The translations under genes and the position numbers were made by a program. A stretch of 64,000 nt of DNA from Shimia isoporae (GTDB lineage: Bacteria; Pseudomonadota; Alphaproteobacteria; Rhodobacterales; Rhodobacteraceae). Where the stretch lies: NCBI RefSeq assembly GCF_004346865.1, contig NZ_SMGR01000003.1, positions 62,001 to 126,000 of the forward strand, in the 5' to 3' direction. Each line of letters begins with the position of its first letter. The stretch's first letter is position 1. Under the pieces are notes generated by a model. It was given only the letters and a program-made list of their open reading frames with translations, was not told the DNA's origin and did no database searches. Positions 1 through 7,827 of the stretch are shown piece by piece.

Positions 1-1004
1 CTCACCTCGACAAAGGTGGTGGCGTCATACGGCACGTCATATTGCAATCCTGCTGGGAAACTCTGAGAAACAGTCGCCATTGCATGGCGAACACCCTCGG
101 CCACATCCAGAGCATTTGCCCCCGGTTGCTGATAGATCGCCAGCACAGCCGCGGCCTGCCCGTTCACCTTACCGACAGAGCCCGCGAACTCGGCGCCAAG
201 CTCGAACCGCGCCACATCTGACAACATAAGGATTTTACCGTTGGGCTCAGCGCGCAGAACAATTTCAGAGAACTCGTCCGCATTGGCCATTCGGCCCTTT
301 GTCTGAAGCGTATAGGTAAAGTCTTGGTCGGGCGACGGCGCCGCACCGATTGAGCCTGCCGCTGCAACAAAGTTCTGTTCACTCACTGCCGCAATCACGT
401 CTTGTGCCACAACATCGTTGGCATGCATCGCAATCGGATCAAGCCAAATACGCGCGGCATAATCCTGAATGTTCATAATTTCTGCCTTGCCGACACCTGG
501 TACGCGCAGCAGAGCATCGACCACATTGAGGCTCGCGTAATTCGCCAGAAACAGTTCTTCGTGATCGGCTTCAGATGTCACAGTCACAACTTGCAGAATT
601 GTCGGGCTTTCCTTCTCAACGGAAATCCCCTGTCGCCGAACGTCTTCTGGCAGTTTTGGCAAAGCCTTGTTGACCCGGTTCTGTGTCAGGGTCTGGGCTT
701 TGTCAGGGTCTGCACCAACCTTAAAGGTCACCACCAGCTGATAACTTCCATCATTTGACGCTGTTGATTTCATGTAAATCATGTCCTCAACGCCGTTGAT
801 TTCGCGCTCCAGAACAACGCCAACGGTGTCCTGCATTGTTGTCGCGTTAGCCCCTGGAAAAGTTGCCGTAACCACCACGTTTGGGGGTACGATGTCAGGG
901 TACTGAGAAACCGGCATGATCGCCGCTGCCAACAACCCCGCGACAGTTACCACAATGGAAATGACGGCCGAGAACCGGGGGTGATCTGTGAAAAACTTGT
1001 ACAT
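1..1004 (-). CDS. RND efflux pump inner-membrane permease (N-terminal part, cut by window edge)
   Basis: This is the first 334 residues of an AcrB/MexB-type proton-driven drug exporter; the rest lies beyond position 1. It begins MYKFFTDHPRFSAVI, followed by the first membrane helix (about residues 9-29) and the hallmark stretch with SQYPDIVPP and TFPGA that starts the periplasmic porter domain. Later text (NRVNKALPKLP, QQPGANALD) also follows AcrB. The family is usually about 1,040 residues, so roughly a third is visible. It starts 5 bases after the adaptor gene stops, so the two form one transcript. The family assignment is firm; the substrate cannot be read from sequence. Confidence 0.93.
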   Translation of the reverse strand, partial: MYKFFTDHPRFSAVISIVVTVAGLLAAAIMPVSQYPDIVPPNVVVTATFPGANATTMQDTVGVVLEREINGVEDMIYMKSTASNDGSYQLVVTFKVGADPDKAQTLTQNRVNKALPKLPEDVRRQGISVEKESPTILQVVTVTSEADHEELFLANYASLNVVDALLRVPGVGKAEIMNIQDYAARIWLDPIAMHANDVVAQDVIAAVSEQNFVAAAGSIGAAPSPDQDFTYTLQTKGRMANADEFSEIVLRAEPNGKILMLSDVARFELGAEFAGSVGKVNGQAAAVLAIYQQPGANALDVAEGVRHAMATVSQSFPAGLQYDVPYDATTFVEV

Positions 1005-1009
1005 AATCC

Positions 1010-2113
1010 CTATTCCTCAATGGGGTCGACCTGAGAGCCGGCGCCGATACGTTGCAAATTGCTTGTTGCGATAATTTCACCGGGGGTGAGGCCAGAGCGG
1101 ACCAGCCACCAGCCATCGACCTGAGGTCCAAACTCAGCGTAACGCGGCTCCACAATGCCGTCCGTTGTTACGACCATCACGTATTGGCCTTGCTGGTCAG
1201 TTTGCACAGACTGCGCAGGCACAGCGAGGTGTTCCGCGCCGGCTTCCACAACTTGCACAACGCCAGCCTGACCATGCCAAAGCGTCTTGTCAGGATTATC
1301 AAAGATCACCTGAACTCCGACCGTGCCGGTCTTGGCGTCTATTTCGTTGGTCGAGGCCACTACCTCGCCTGGGAGGCCGTAGAGGGAGCCATCCGCCAAC
1401 GTGAGGCTGACTTCGAACTCCACACCTTGCTCGGCCTGTTGCGTAAGTTGACGGTCAAGTTTTTCGTCGATGTGCACCCAGGCCCGCATCTGATCAATGA
1501 CATTGAGCGTTCCCAACACAGTGCCCGGTGTTACCAGATCACCAATCGCGTTTCCGGCGCTTGCGACCACCCCGTTGTGTTGTGCTTTGACCACAGCACG
1601 AGACAGATCAAGCTCGGCCCGATCAAGCGTCGCTCTTGCGACGGCAGCATTGGCTTCGGCTTTGGCCAAATCAGCGCGGTATTGGTCGAGATCATGCTGG
1701 GCAATCCGTCCGGATTCCCCTAGGGTTTCTGCGCGTGCCGCACCAAGGCGCGCGAATTCCAAATCGGCTTCAGCAAGGGCCAAGGCCGCACTGGCCGCGT
1801 TTCTTGCGACCTCATAATCGATCGTGTCAATCTCGAAAAGCACGTCACCGGTCTTGGCAAATGTACCGGAATGCGCACGTTTGTTCAGGTGCCCTTGGAC
1901 GCGCGCGATCATCTTGATGTGCTCATAAGCCCGCAGCTTGGTCGGGAACGTCAGAACAGGCGCTACGTCTTCGATCGCAACAGTATGTGTTTTGACGGGG
2001 ATGCCCTCCGCGCTCGCGGACCCCAGGAAAACAGCCAAACATGACATCGTACCGGCAACCGTCGCCAGCACTTTGCGGTGTGCTCTGGGGGAAGTAGGGA
2101 TATGAAAATTCAT
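1010..2113 (-). CDS. RND efflux periplasmic adaptor (membrane fusion protein)
   Basis: Adaptor that links an RND permease to an outer-membrane channel. A signal peptide (hydrophobic core around residues 15-30, ending SASA) is followed by the half-barrel and lipoyl segments (GHLNKRAHSGTFAKTGDVLFEID), an Ala/Glu-rich coiled-coil hairpin at about residues 90-155, the second lipoyl half (VKAQHNGVVASAGNAIGDLV) and a C-terminal beta-barrel. I chose the ATG at 2113 because the open frame upstream reads into the neighbouring gene and the signal peptide starts here. It lies directly ahead of the permease gene. The family is firm; the substrate is unknown. Confidence 0.92.
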   Translation of the reverse strand: MNFHIPTSPRAHRKVLATVAGTMSCLAVFLGSASAEGIPVKTHTVAIEDVAPVLTFPTKLRAYEHIKMIARVQGHLNKRAHSGTFAKTGDVLFEIDTIDYEVARNAASAALALAEADLEFARLGAARAETLGESGRIAQHDLDQYRADLAKAEANAAVARATLDRAELDLSRAVVKAQHNGVVASAGNAIGDLVTPGTVLGTLNVIDQMRAWVHIDEKLDRQLTQQAEQGVEFEVSLTLADGSLYGLPGEVVASTNEIDAKTGTVGVQVIFDNPDKTLWHGQAGVVQVVEAGAEHLAVPAQSVQTDQQGQYVMVVTTDGIVEPRYAEFGPQVDGWWLVRSGLTPGEIIATSNLQRIGAGSQVDPIEE

Positions 2114-2187
2114 GGCGTTTCTCTTTTTGTGACAATGTGTTGGAGAAACCGAGGCCTTAGGCCTCGGCGCATAGCGCGTTCCGGAAA

Positions 2188-2937
2188 TCAGTTTCCGAAG
2201 AAGTAGTTGATCGAGAATTTGATTTGTCCGTCCCAATCGCCCAAGGCATCGCGATAAACGGCATAGGCGCCGATGGAAGCATCAACGGCGCCACCGTTGC
2301 CCTGCACCATCGTTTTGCCGATCGAGACCCCTACCGGGACATTCCAACCGTTGGTCGCTGCCGGTCCGTTGTCGGTGTAGGAAATCGTGTTGTTGTAACC
2401 AACGTAGACACCTTCAGCGCTTGGCAGGTTGTAGAAAACGATGGGTTGAAAGGAAGTAACGGAGGTATTCTGCTCGTTCACCATGTGCGAGACAATACCG
2501 CCATAGGACCAGTTTCCGGCAAAACCGAACCCGACCGCCGCCGCCCCGATCGCGTTGCCTAGCCCGGCGATGGACTCATGAGTGCGAGTTTTGAGCGAAA
2601 TCTGAGGGCCAAATCCGAACTTGAATCCGGTCTGGTTGCCCGGCACGTAGAAAGCTTGCAACACAACGTCGCCTACTCCGGCATCTTTGCCGAACTGCAG
2701 CGGCACAACCCCCCTCAGGATCAGGTTGCCGTTGTCGCCCTTGATTGTGTGCACAGGTTGCAGCTGAAACTGCGTACCGGACTCGGTCGCGGTGTTGTCT
2801 GTCATGATGGCCGTCACCGGTGCGAGCGGATCTTGCGCGTTGCGTGCTGCTTGGCATGCGTCGTCACAGCCATCGTCGGCAGAGGCCATAGATGCTGAAA
2901 GCAGTGCGGCAGTAAGAAGTGTGATTTTGCGTGTCAT
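2188..2937 (-). CDS. outer-membrane protein of the neuromedin-U-like / transporter family
   Basis: A 249-residue exported protein. The signal peptide MTRKITLLTAALLSASMASA precedes a mature start rich in Asp and Cys. The body is alternating beta-strand sequence with the family pattern: QDPLAPVTAIMTDNT, then LQPV, VPLQFG, GVGDVVLQAFYVPG, GFGPQIS, FQPIVFYNLP, VPVGVSIGK. These match proteins loosely named neuromedin U, which are predicted outer-membrane barrels. It sits 74 bases upstream of the efflux adaptor on the same strand and may be co-transcribed. It is not a TolC homologue, so it is unlikely to be the pump's exit duct. Function unknown. Confidence 0.75.
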   Translation of the reverse strand: MTRKITLLTAALLSASMASADDGCDDACQAARNAQDPLAPVTAIMTDNTATESGTQFQLQPVHTIKGDNGNLILRGVVPLQFGKDAGVGDVVLQAFYVPGNQTGFKFGFGPQISLKTRTHESIAGLGNAIGAAAVGFGFAGNWSYGGIVSHMVNEQNTSVTSFQPIVFYNLPSAEGVYVGYNNTISYTDNGPAATNGWNVPVGVSIGKTMVQGNGGAVDASIGAYAVYRDALGDWDGQIKFSINYFFGN

Positions 2938-3249
2938 TGGTCTGACCTTGGTAAAGATGTTACATAATTTCATTCATGAGATGTGATTTTTCATCCCTCG
3001 AGGCAGAAATGTCGCCACTACTTCATCATTTCAAGAACAATTCATCAAAAAATCTGCATGGCTCCCATGTCAAATCGACATAACAAATTATACCACTGAT
3101 TTTATTGACTTTTGTGAACTCGCTCACCCTTCTCTTCATTTTGAGGATGAACCCAGCCCCCTCTATTAACAGTAATTAACTGTATAATACCTACCACACC
3201 CGTTCCTCCTGACTATATCTTCATTCATACACATAGATGGAGAAATCAT
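2938..3249. promoter_or_regulatory. AT-rich divergent promoter region
   Basis: This 312-base stretch separates the minus-strand outer-membrane protein gene from the plus-strand unknown gene and is clearly more AT-rich than its flanks. A TATAAT hexamer lies at 3183-3188, about 65 bases before the plus-strand ATG; no convincing -35 box sits at the right distance. A GGAG motif just before 3250 serves as ribosome binding site. No small gene or RNA structure is apparent. Confidence 0.45.
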
Positions 3250-3657
3250 ATGGAGCATCTTTCCCTGCTAGCAAAAGTCAGAAAACTCTACCCCGCGACC
3301 ACCGCAGCCGGTCAGGACCTTGTCATGCGGGCAGCCGACCTTAGGTTGTGCCGAGGCTTGCCGTTGGCCGCGACGCCGCACCTCTTGACGGCGGCAAACC
3401 GTCGCTTCAACAGCGCATTGGAAGAAACCGCCCGTTGTGCTGCGAGAGAAACAAACGAGCACAATCCCGAAAACCTCATGAAATTTATTGCAGGTTTTCT
3501 GGCCAAAGTTGCCATGGTCAGCCCGCAATGGCACGAGGTGTTCCCCACAATCATCGACGCGATGTATCGCGCCAACTTCGCCACGCCTTCACTTTTTGAA
3601 AAAGCGATTGAAAGGGAAATTGGCATTGTCCCTGACGCCTACATCATCGCCGCATAA
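3250..3657 (+). CDS. protein of unknown function, 135 residues
   Basis: I do not recognise this protein. It is predicted to be mostly helical and soluble, with no signal peptide or membrane segment and no obvious motif. The first half is basic (many Arg); the second contains a hydrophobic helix around residues 75-95 (LMKFIAGFLAKVAMV). Support for it being real: an ATG preceded at good distance by GGAGA, a TATAAT box upstream, and a hairpin after the stop. It stands alone between an outer-membrane protein gene and a convergent TolB/TPR gene, so context gives no hint of its role. Confidence 0.6.
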   Translation: MEHLSLLAKVRKLYPATTAAGQDLVMRAADLRLCRGLPLAATPHLLTAANRRFNSALEETARCAARETNEHNPENLMKFIAGFLAKVAMVSPQWHEVFPTIIDAMYRANFATPSLFEKAIEREIGIVPDAYIIAA

Positions 3658-3664
3658 ATAGGAC

Positions 3665-3690
3665 AAAGCGCATCTCACCAGGTGCGCTTT
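3665..3690. terminator. hairpin between convergent genes
   Basis: An 8-base perfect inverted repeat, AAAGCGCA and TGCGCTTT with a 10-base loop, lies between the stop codons at 3657 and 3707. There is only a short T tract on either strand, so termination may be weak or partly Rho-dependent. Confidence 0.5.
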
Positions 3691-3706
3691 CAACGTCTGA
3701 AAGGCG

Positions 3707-5239
3707 CTAAACGACCTTCAATGCACCAATCAATTTATCTGCAAGCGTCTGGTTGATCGGGAGAGACAAAAGTTGCTCTTCGAAGTCGACACCGTGTTGC
3801 GAAACCTTGGACAAAGCCTCTTGAGCAAGCCCTTTTTCTCCGGCCAAAGCATGTGCTGCCGCAATCATCAGCCAGTCGTTCGCGCAGTCTCTTGCATCAA
3901 CGAACCGCAATTTGGTCGAGGCGTCTTCATACCGCTCGTTGGCAATATCCTCCAAAGCCAGAGTGATATTCGTCCAAACTGGCAAAATTGGGTTGTTTTC
4001 CGTTGCACGCCGGACCAGATCCGCCCCTTCTTCGGCCTTGCCTAAAATGGCGTACCAACCTCCTGCCATGGCGATCAACAAACTACCGTTGGGATTGACC
4101 GAAATCGCTGCATCGGACAGGCGATGAAACCGCGCCCGATCTTTTCTAAGCATTGCATAAACCGCTCCGGCAAACAGGGCTTCCTGCCCTTGTGGCGACA
4201 GTGACACAGCGCGTTCCGCGTGATCGCCGCCGGTCCGGAGAACTTCCTGCATTTTGAGGTCTCCGAACAAAAACCTGTCAAGGTACCCCAACGCCAGAAG
4301 CGCGTGGGCAAGCCCGCTTTTTGGATTTCCCTGCACCGCTTTGTCGGCGATGTCGACGAACTCTTTCAGGCTGTCCAGCCGGTTCCTCCGCAAGTGCCCA
4401 TGAAACGCCAGTAGCGCCTCATAAACGCTCGCATCCGACTTATCACGACCCGCATACCGCGCTGCCAGATCATCCCCGACAACGCCGTAAGCATCCACCA
4501 ATCGGGTGGCACATTGACGGGCGATGTCCTCTTGCACCGAAAAAGCGTCGTCACTGTCCACGGCGAGATCAAACCTCTCCGACCAGACCAGAAGGTTGTC
4601 ATCTGTGCGCTTCAACTGCACAGTAATGCGCATTCGGGAGCCGGAATCGCGCACGTTCCCGCTCAGAAGGTAGTCACACTGCTGCAAAGCGGAAGCAGTT
4701 GCTGGCTGACCGTCGATATCTGCACCCGCGTCCCATCCGGAGTAAACGCGCAAGTTATCAAAACGGGAAAGCTCCATGGCGATCTCTTCGGGCAAACCCT
4801 GACGGTACAGTCCAGCCCGAGGTGTCTCACCCCCCTCAAAGTCCCGCACTCCGATCGACGGCATGGCCGAGAGAGTTGCTGGCGCCAACGAGACCGGCTT
4901 GTGAGCGACCTTGGCAAACACAGGACGGTATTGCCCCTTGGGAACATCTATTCGCAGCGTGTCCTGAGCACCCGCCGTCAAATAGTAATGTTCAATGGCT
5001 TTGCGCAGCTTGGTCGCCTCGATGCGGACAACCGGATCGTTGTTGGAATCAAAATTCCCGCCACGACCGAAAACGTCCATCGCCAAGGCCGTTCCGCGCA
5101 ATTCCGCGCCTCGGCCTTCGAGCTCTTCGTTCACCAGATGCGAAAAAAACGTCTTCACACGCGGCCCCGCTGTAAAGTCCGGCGAGCCGACCATTCTTGA
5201 AAGCTGCGCCAGAATTTCCTCGGAAGCTATTTCCTGCAC
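3707..5239 (-). CDS. TolB/FlgO-type domain protein with TPR repeats
   Basis: A 510-residue soluble protein of the group often labelled adenylate cyclase-like, although no cyclase domain is present. Residues 1-110 form the N-terminal module typical of this group (VFGRGGNFDSNNDPVVRIEATKLRKAI, then LPKG-like VPKGQYRPVF). Residues 125-260 resemble the TolB/FlgO amino-terminal fold (DYLLSGNVRDSG, LVWSERFDL). The rest is helical, TPR-like repeat sequence. There is no signal peptide, so it should be cytoplasmic. It is divergent from the serine hydrolase gene at 5508. In this family the N-terminal part is thought to bind partners or DNA; the exact role is unknown. Confidence 0.72.
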   Translation of the reverse strand: MQEIASEEILAQLSRMVGSPDFTAGPRVKTFFSHLVNEELEGRGAELRGTALAMDVFGRGGNFDSNNDPVVRIEATKLRKAIEHYYLTAGAQDTLRIDVPKGQYRPVFAKVAHKPVSLAPATLSAMPSIGVRDFEGGETPRAGLYRQGLPEEIAMELSRFDNLRVYSGWDAGADIDGQPATASALQQCDYLLSGNVRDSGSRMRITVQLKRTDDNLLVWSERFDLAVDSDDAFSVQEDIARQCATRLVDAYGVVGDDLAARYAGRDKSDASVYEALLAFHGHLRRNRLDSLKEFVDIADKAVQGNPKSGLAHALLALGYLDRFLFGDLKMQEVLRTGGDHAERAVSLSPQGQEALFAGAVYAMLRKDRARFHRLSDAAISVNPNGSLLIAMAGGWYAILGKAEEGADLVRRATENNPILPVWTNITLALEDIANERYEDASTKLRFVDARDCANDWLMIAAAHALAGEKGLAQEALSKVSQHGVDFEEQLLSLPINQTLADKLIGALKVV

Positions 5240-5507
5240 GTAACCCCTCCAAATGGGTCTTTGGCCCTAAGCAAGCCTAGGACGGCACCAGTTCAAAAAC
5301 TATGCAACGAAACGCGCGACAAAGTCATCACGCAAGCGCGGCAAGTCGCCGTGCAACGATTTGGCGGTTAGAGCGCCATTTCCAACCCAGCGCAGCCTTA
5401 CGGCTGGATACTGTAACCTACCGTTGATTACATCCAAACTGGTCACCAAACAGCGCAAGTAATGATCATCGAAACCGGGCGCGCACGCCCAACACCGGAG
5501 ATCCATT

Positions 5508-6842
5508 ATGACAAACGCGATTAATCTCACCCGCGTAACTACTGCACTGGCGACGGGAGCCCTGACCGCAATGATCGCTCTCGCACCCGTCGCTCACGCA
5601 CAGGACCGCGACTATTCCACCCATCATGAACTCGGGTTGATGCAAGGCTTCCCACCGACCGCCGACAAGCAAGTGGACAAGAGCAATGCTCTGTTTGGCG
5701 TTCCGCACAACCGCTGGTCCTACCAGAATATGAATACCCTATTCCCGTCCGCTTCGATCTCCAACGCCCAGTACCCTGTCGATCTTGTGCGCGCCGTTGA
5801 CGGCGGCATTGAACGCCTGGATGTGGCTCGCGAAGACGGCAGCAAAGTTGAATTCGACACCTATCTGAAAGAAACCTTCACAGACAGCCTGGTGGTCATC
5901 CAGGGCGACAAGGTTGTCTTCGAACGTTACCTGAACGGGATGAACGCCAACCAACCACACCAGATGATGTCTGTGACAAAATCCTTTGCTGGTCTTTTCG
6001 GATTGATGGCGGCTCATGAGGGACTGGTGGACGAGAACGATCCCGTGACCAAATACGTACCTGAGCTTGCAGAATCCGGCGCGTTTGGTCAGGCAACATT
6101 CAAGCACGCACTGGACATGACCGCGTCCATGGATTTTTCAGAAGACTACGCAGATCCGAATTCCGGCATCTCGGCCTATGCGAAGGTTTTGGGCTTGGTT
6201 GAAGCAACTGAGGAAGAACGTGTCGCAGAAACAATCTACGAATTCCTGCCAATGATGCAGAAAGATTCCGCCCACGAAAACGGCGAAATCTTCCACTATC
6301 AGACACCAAAAACAGATGTGGTGAACTGGGTCACCAACAGGGCCACAGGCGAAAGCTTCCAGAACAACCTGCAAGACAAGCTTTGGTCCAAACTCGGCAC
6401 CGACGGAGAGACCTATGTCTTGCTCGACCGCAATGGCACTCTTTTTGCCGGTGGCGGCCTCAATGCGACACCAAATGACCTTGCCCGGTTCGCGACGATG
6501 ATGCTTAACGACGGCGAATTCAATGGCCAGCAAGTTGTCGCCCCCGAGGTCATTCAGGAGCTCGCGGACGGCGGCAGCATCGAAGCTTTCACCAACGGCA
6601 CCGAATCCAAAGGGGTTATGGGCGGCAATGACTGGAGCTACCGTGCGCAGTGGTGGGTACGCCACACCCCCGGTCACGAAGCTTTCTCGGCCATCGGTGT
6701 GAACGGGCAGTGGATCTACATTGATGTGGAACGTGACATCGCGATCGTCAAACAGTCATCCCAGCCGGAATCGTCCACAAACTACTTCGACGAATACAAC
6801 ATCAACGCCTTTGACCAGATCATCGGTCATCTGACGAAGTAA
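5508..6842 (+). CDS. exported serine hydrolase, class C beta-lactamase / NylB-like
   Basis: A 444-residue secreted or periplasmic hydrolase of the penicillin-recognising superfamily. A signal peptide (residues 1-32, ending AHAQ) is followed by the catalytic SxxK motif in MSVTKSFAG and a Tyr motif in FHYQTPKTD; GGGLNATPNDLARF is the usual third landmark. The ATG follows GGAG by 9 bases. Relatives include esterases, 6-aminohexanoate-dimer hydrolases and beta-lactamases; the substrate cannot be inferred and this should not be taken as an antibiotic resistance gene. A paralogue with the same landmarks lies at 53211-54485. A strong terminator follows. Confidence 0.85.
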   Translation: MTNAINLTRVTTALATGALTAMIALAPVAHAQDRDYSTHHELGLMQGFPPTADKQVDKSNALFGVPHNRWSYQNMNTLFPSASISNAQYPVDLVRAVDGGIERLDVAREDGSKVEFDTYLKETFTDSLVVIQGDKVVFERYLNGMNANQPHQMMSVTKSFAGLFGLMAAHEGLVDENDPVTKYVPELAESGAFGQATFKHALDMTASMDFSEDYADPNSGISAYAKVLGLVEATEEERVAETIYEFLPMMQKDSAHENGEIFHYQTPKTDVVNWVTNRATGESFQNNLQDKLWSKLGTDGETYVLLDRNGTLFAGGGLNATPNDLARFATMMLNDGEFNGQQVVAPEVIQELADGGSIEAFTNGTESKGVMGGNDWSYRAQWWVRHTPGHEAFSAIGVNGQWIYIDVERDIAIVKQSSQPESSTNYFDEYNINAFDQIIGHLTK

Positions 6843-6865
6843 TCGGCGAAAAAAGAGTTCGGTAT

Positions 6866-6898
6866 CCCGGTGCCTGTCACAGGCGCCGGGCTTTTTTG
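6866..6898 (+). terminator. Rho-independent terminator
   Basis: An 11-base stem (CCCGGTGCCTG with CAGGCGCCGGG, one G-U pair) with a 3-base loop is followed by six T residues, 24 bases after the serine hydrolase stop codon. Confidence 0.9.
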
Positions 6899-7060
6899 TT
6901 CAAAGAACGTCGCTGGGGTTTTGCATGATCAAAGCCCCGCTCACCCAGCCCCAAAAATCGTTCCTTCAGATACCGTATGCAACCGTTGCCTACATCCCGC
7001 CGCCGAACATCAGCCGCTAAATCAATTTCACGAACCACAACTTCTAGAAAAGGCAAAAAA

Positions 7061-7594
7061 ATGAACTACTCCTCCCTCAAATCCATGCGCGCCGCTGCGG
7101 TGGCCGCTTTGGTCGCGGCCAGCGCCGTGGTCGCTGGTTCGGCCCATGCCGACACTTGGGATGGTGCCTATTTCGGCTTCCAATTCGGTGCCGCAACAAC
7201 TGACCTCAAGGACAATGACGCCGCTGGCTTGGCTGGATTGCAGGTCGGTCGCGACTGGCAAGTCGGCGACTGGGTAATGGGTGTCGGCCTCGATGCTTCT
7301 GCCATGAACGGTAAAACACTGGGCGATGACTTCAAGGCGCTCGGCCGCCTCAAGGTCCGCGGCGGTTATGACTTCGGCCGGACGCTCCTCTATGCCACCA
7401 CTGGCGCAAGCTATGGCGATCACAACGTCCTGGGCCAAGACTTGGGTTACTTTGTCGGGATAGGAGTTGAACACAAGCTGACCGAAAATTGGAGCATCAG
7501 CGGCGAAATCGCCCAGCACAACTTTGGGAACTACAACGGGTCCGGCAAGTTGGAGCCAACCGTTGCCACCTTAGGAGTCAACTTCCGCTTCTAA
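7061..7594 (+). CDS. small outer-membrane beta-barrel protein
   Basis: A 177-residue protein with a clear signal peptide (MNYSSLKSMRAAAVAALVAAS..., cut after AHA) and a mature part of alternating beta strands (WDGAYFGFQFG, VRGGYDFGRTLLYATTGASYG). It ends in Arg-Phe, the C-terminal aromatic signal of outer-membrane barrels. It fits the Opa/porin-like small barrel family seen in many alphaproteobacteria. I chose the ATG at 7061, preceded by AAGGC, because the signal peptide begins there. The gene stands alone between two terminators. The role may be structural or adhesive; this is not demonstrable here. Confidence 0.75.
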   Translation: MNYSSLKSMRAAAVAALVAASAVVAGSAHADTWDGAYFGFQFGAATTDLKDNDAAGLAGLQVGRDWQVGDWVMGVGLDASAMNGKTLGDDFKALGRLKVRGGYDFGRTLLYATTGASYGDHNVLGQDLGYFVGIGVEHKLTENWSISGEIAQHNFGNYNGSGKLEPTVATLGVNFRF

Positions 7595-7600
7595 GCAAGT

Positions 7601-7640
7601 GTCCTGCGCAGATGGCGTTTCAACTGCGCAGGACCGCCAT
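7601..7640 (+). terminator. strong hairpin after the beta-barrel gene
   Basis: A perfect 11-base inverted repeat, GTCCTGCGCAG with CTGCGCAGGAC, starts 6 bases after the stop codon. The loop contains ATGGCG, which is complementary to the CGCCAT that immediately follows the stem (7635-7640), so a second, competing hairpin is possible. There is no T tract, so it may protect the mRNA end rather than terminate. Confidence 0.5.
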
Positions 7641-7772
7641 TGCCACAACTAATTTCTCACCGGTTTTCAAAAGGCATTTTTCAACGACGTTTCACTCCAA
7701 CAACGAAACGAACGCATTTTCATAATCATTTTTGGGGTCGCACTTTAGCGGGCATTCAAGACAGCCCCGCAC

Positions 7773-7812
7773 AAAAAAAGCCCGCCGTTTTGCAACGGCG
7801 GGCGATTTTTTT
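7773..7812. terminator. bidirectional Rho-independent terminator
   Basis: A 10-base perfect stem (GCCCGCCGTT with AACGGCGGGC, loop TTGC) is flanked by seven A on the left and seven T on the right, so it can end transcripts arriving from both strands. It lies just past the stop of nrdJ on the minus strand. Confidence 0.9.
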
Positions 7813-7827
7813 AAGTCATCAACGTGC

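Noticed and set aside
3707-5239. Calling the TolB/TPR protein an adenylate cyclase, as the family is often labelled.
   Set aside because: No class III catalytic motifs (paired metal Asp, Asn/Arg) are present anywhere in the protein.
5300-5530. A 76-codon minus-strand open frame in the gap before the first serine hydrolase.
   Set aside because: No ribosome binding site, no recognisable sequence, and it overlaps the start of the hydrolase gene; the gap is better explained as a divergent promoter region.
5508-6842. Calling the serine hydrolase a beta-lactamase resistance gene.
   Set aside because: Only the superfamily motifs are present, and relatives are mostly esterases and amide hydrolases. 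There is no basis for a resistance claim.
7601-7640. An H-type pseudoknot after the beta-barrel gene.
   Set aside because: The pairings exist, but zero bases would have to span an 11-base-pair stem, which is not physically possible. The two helices can only be alternatives.
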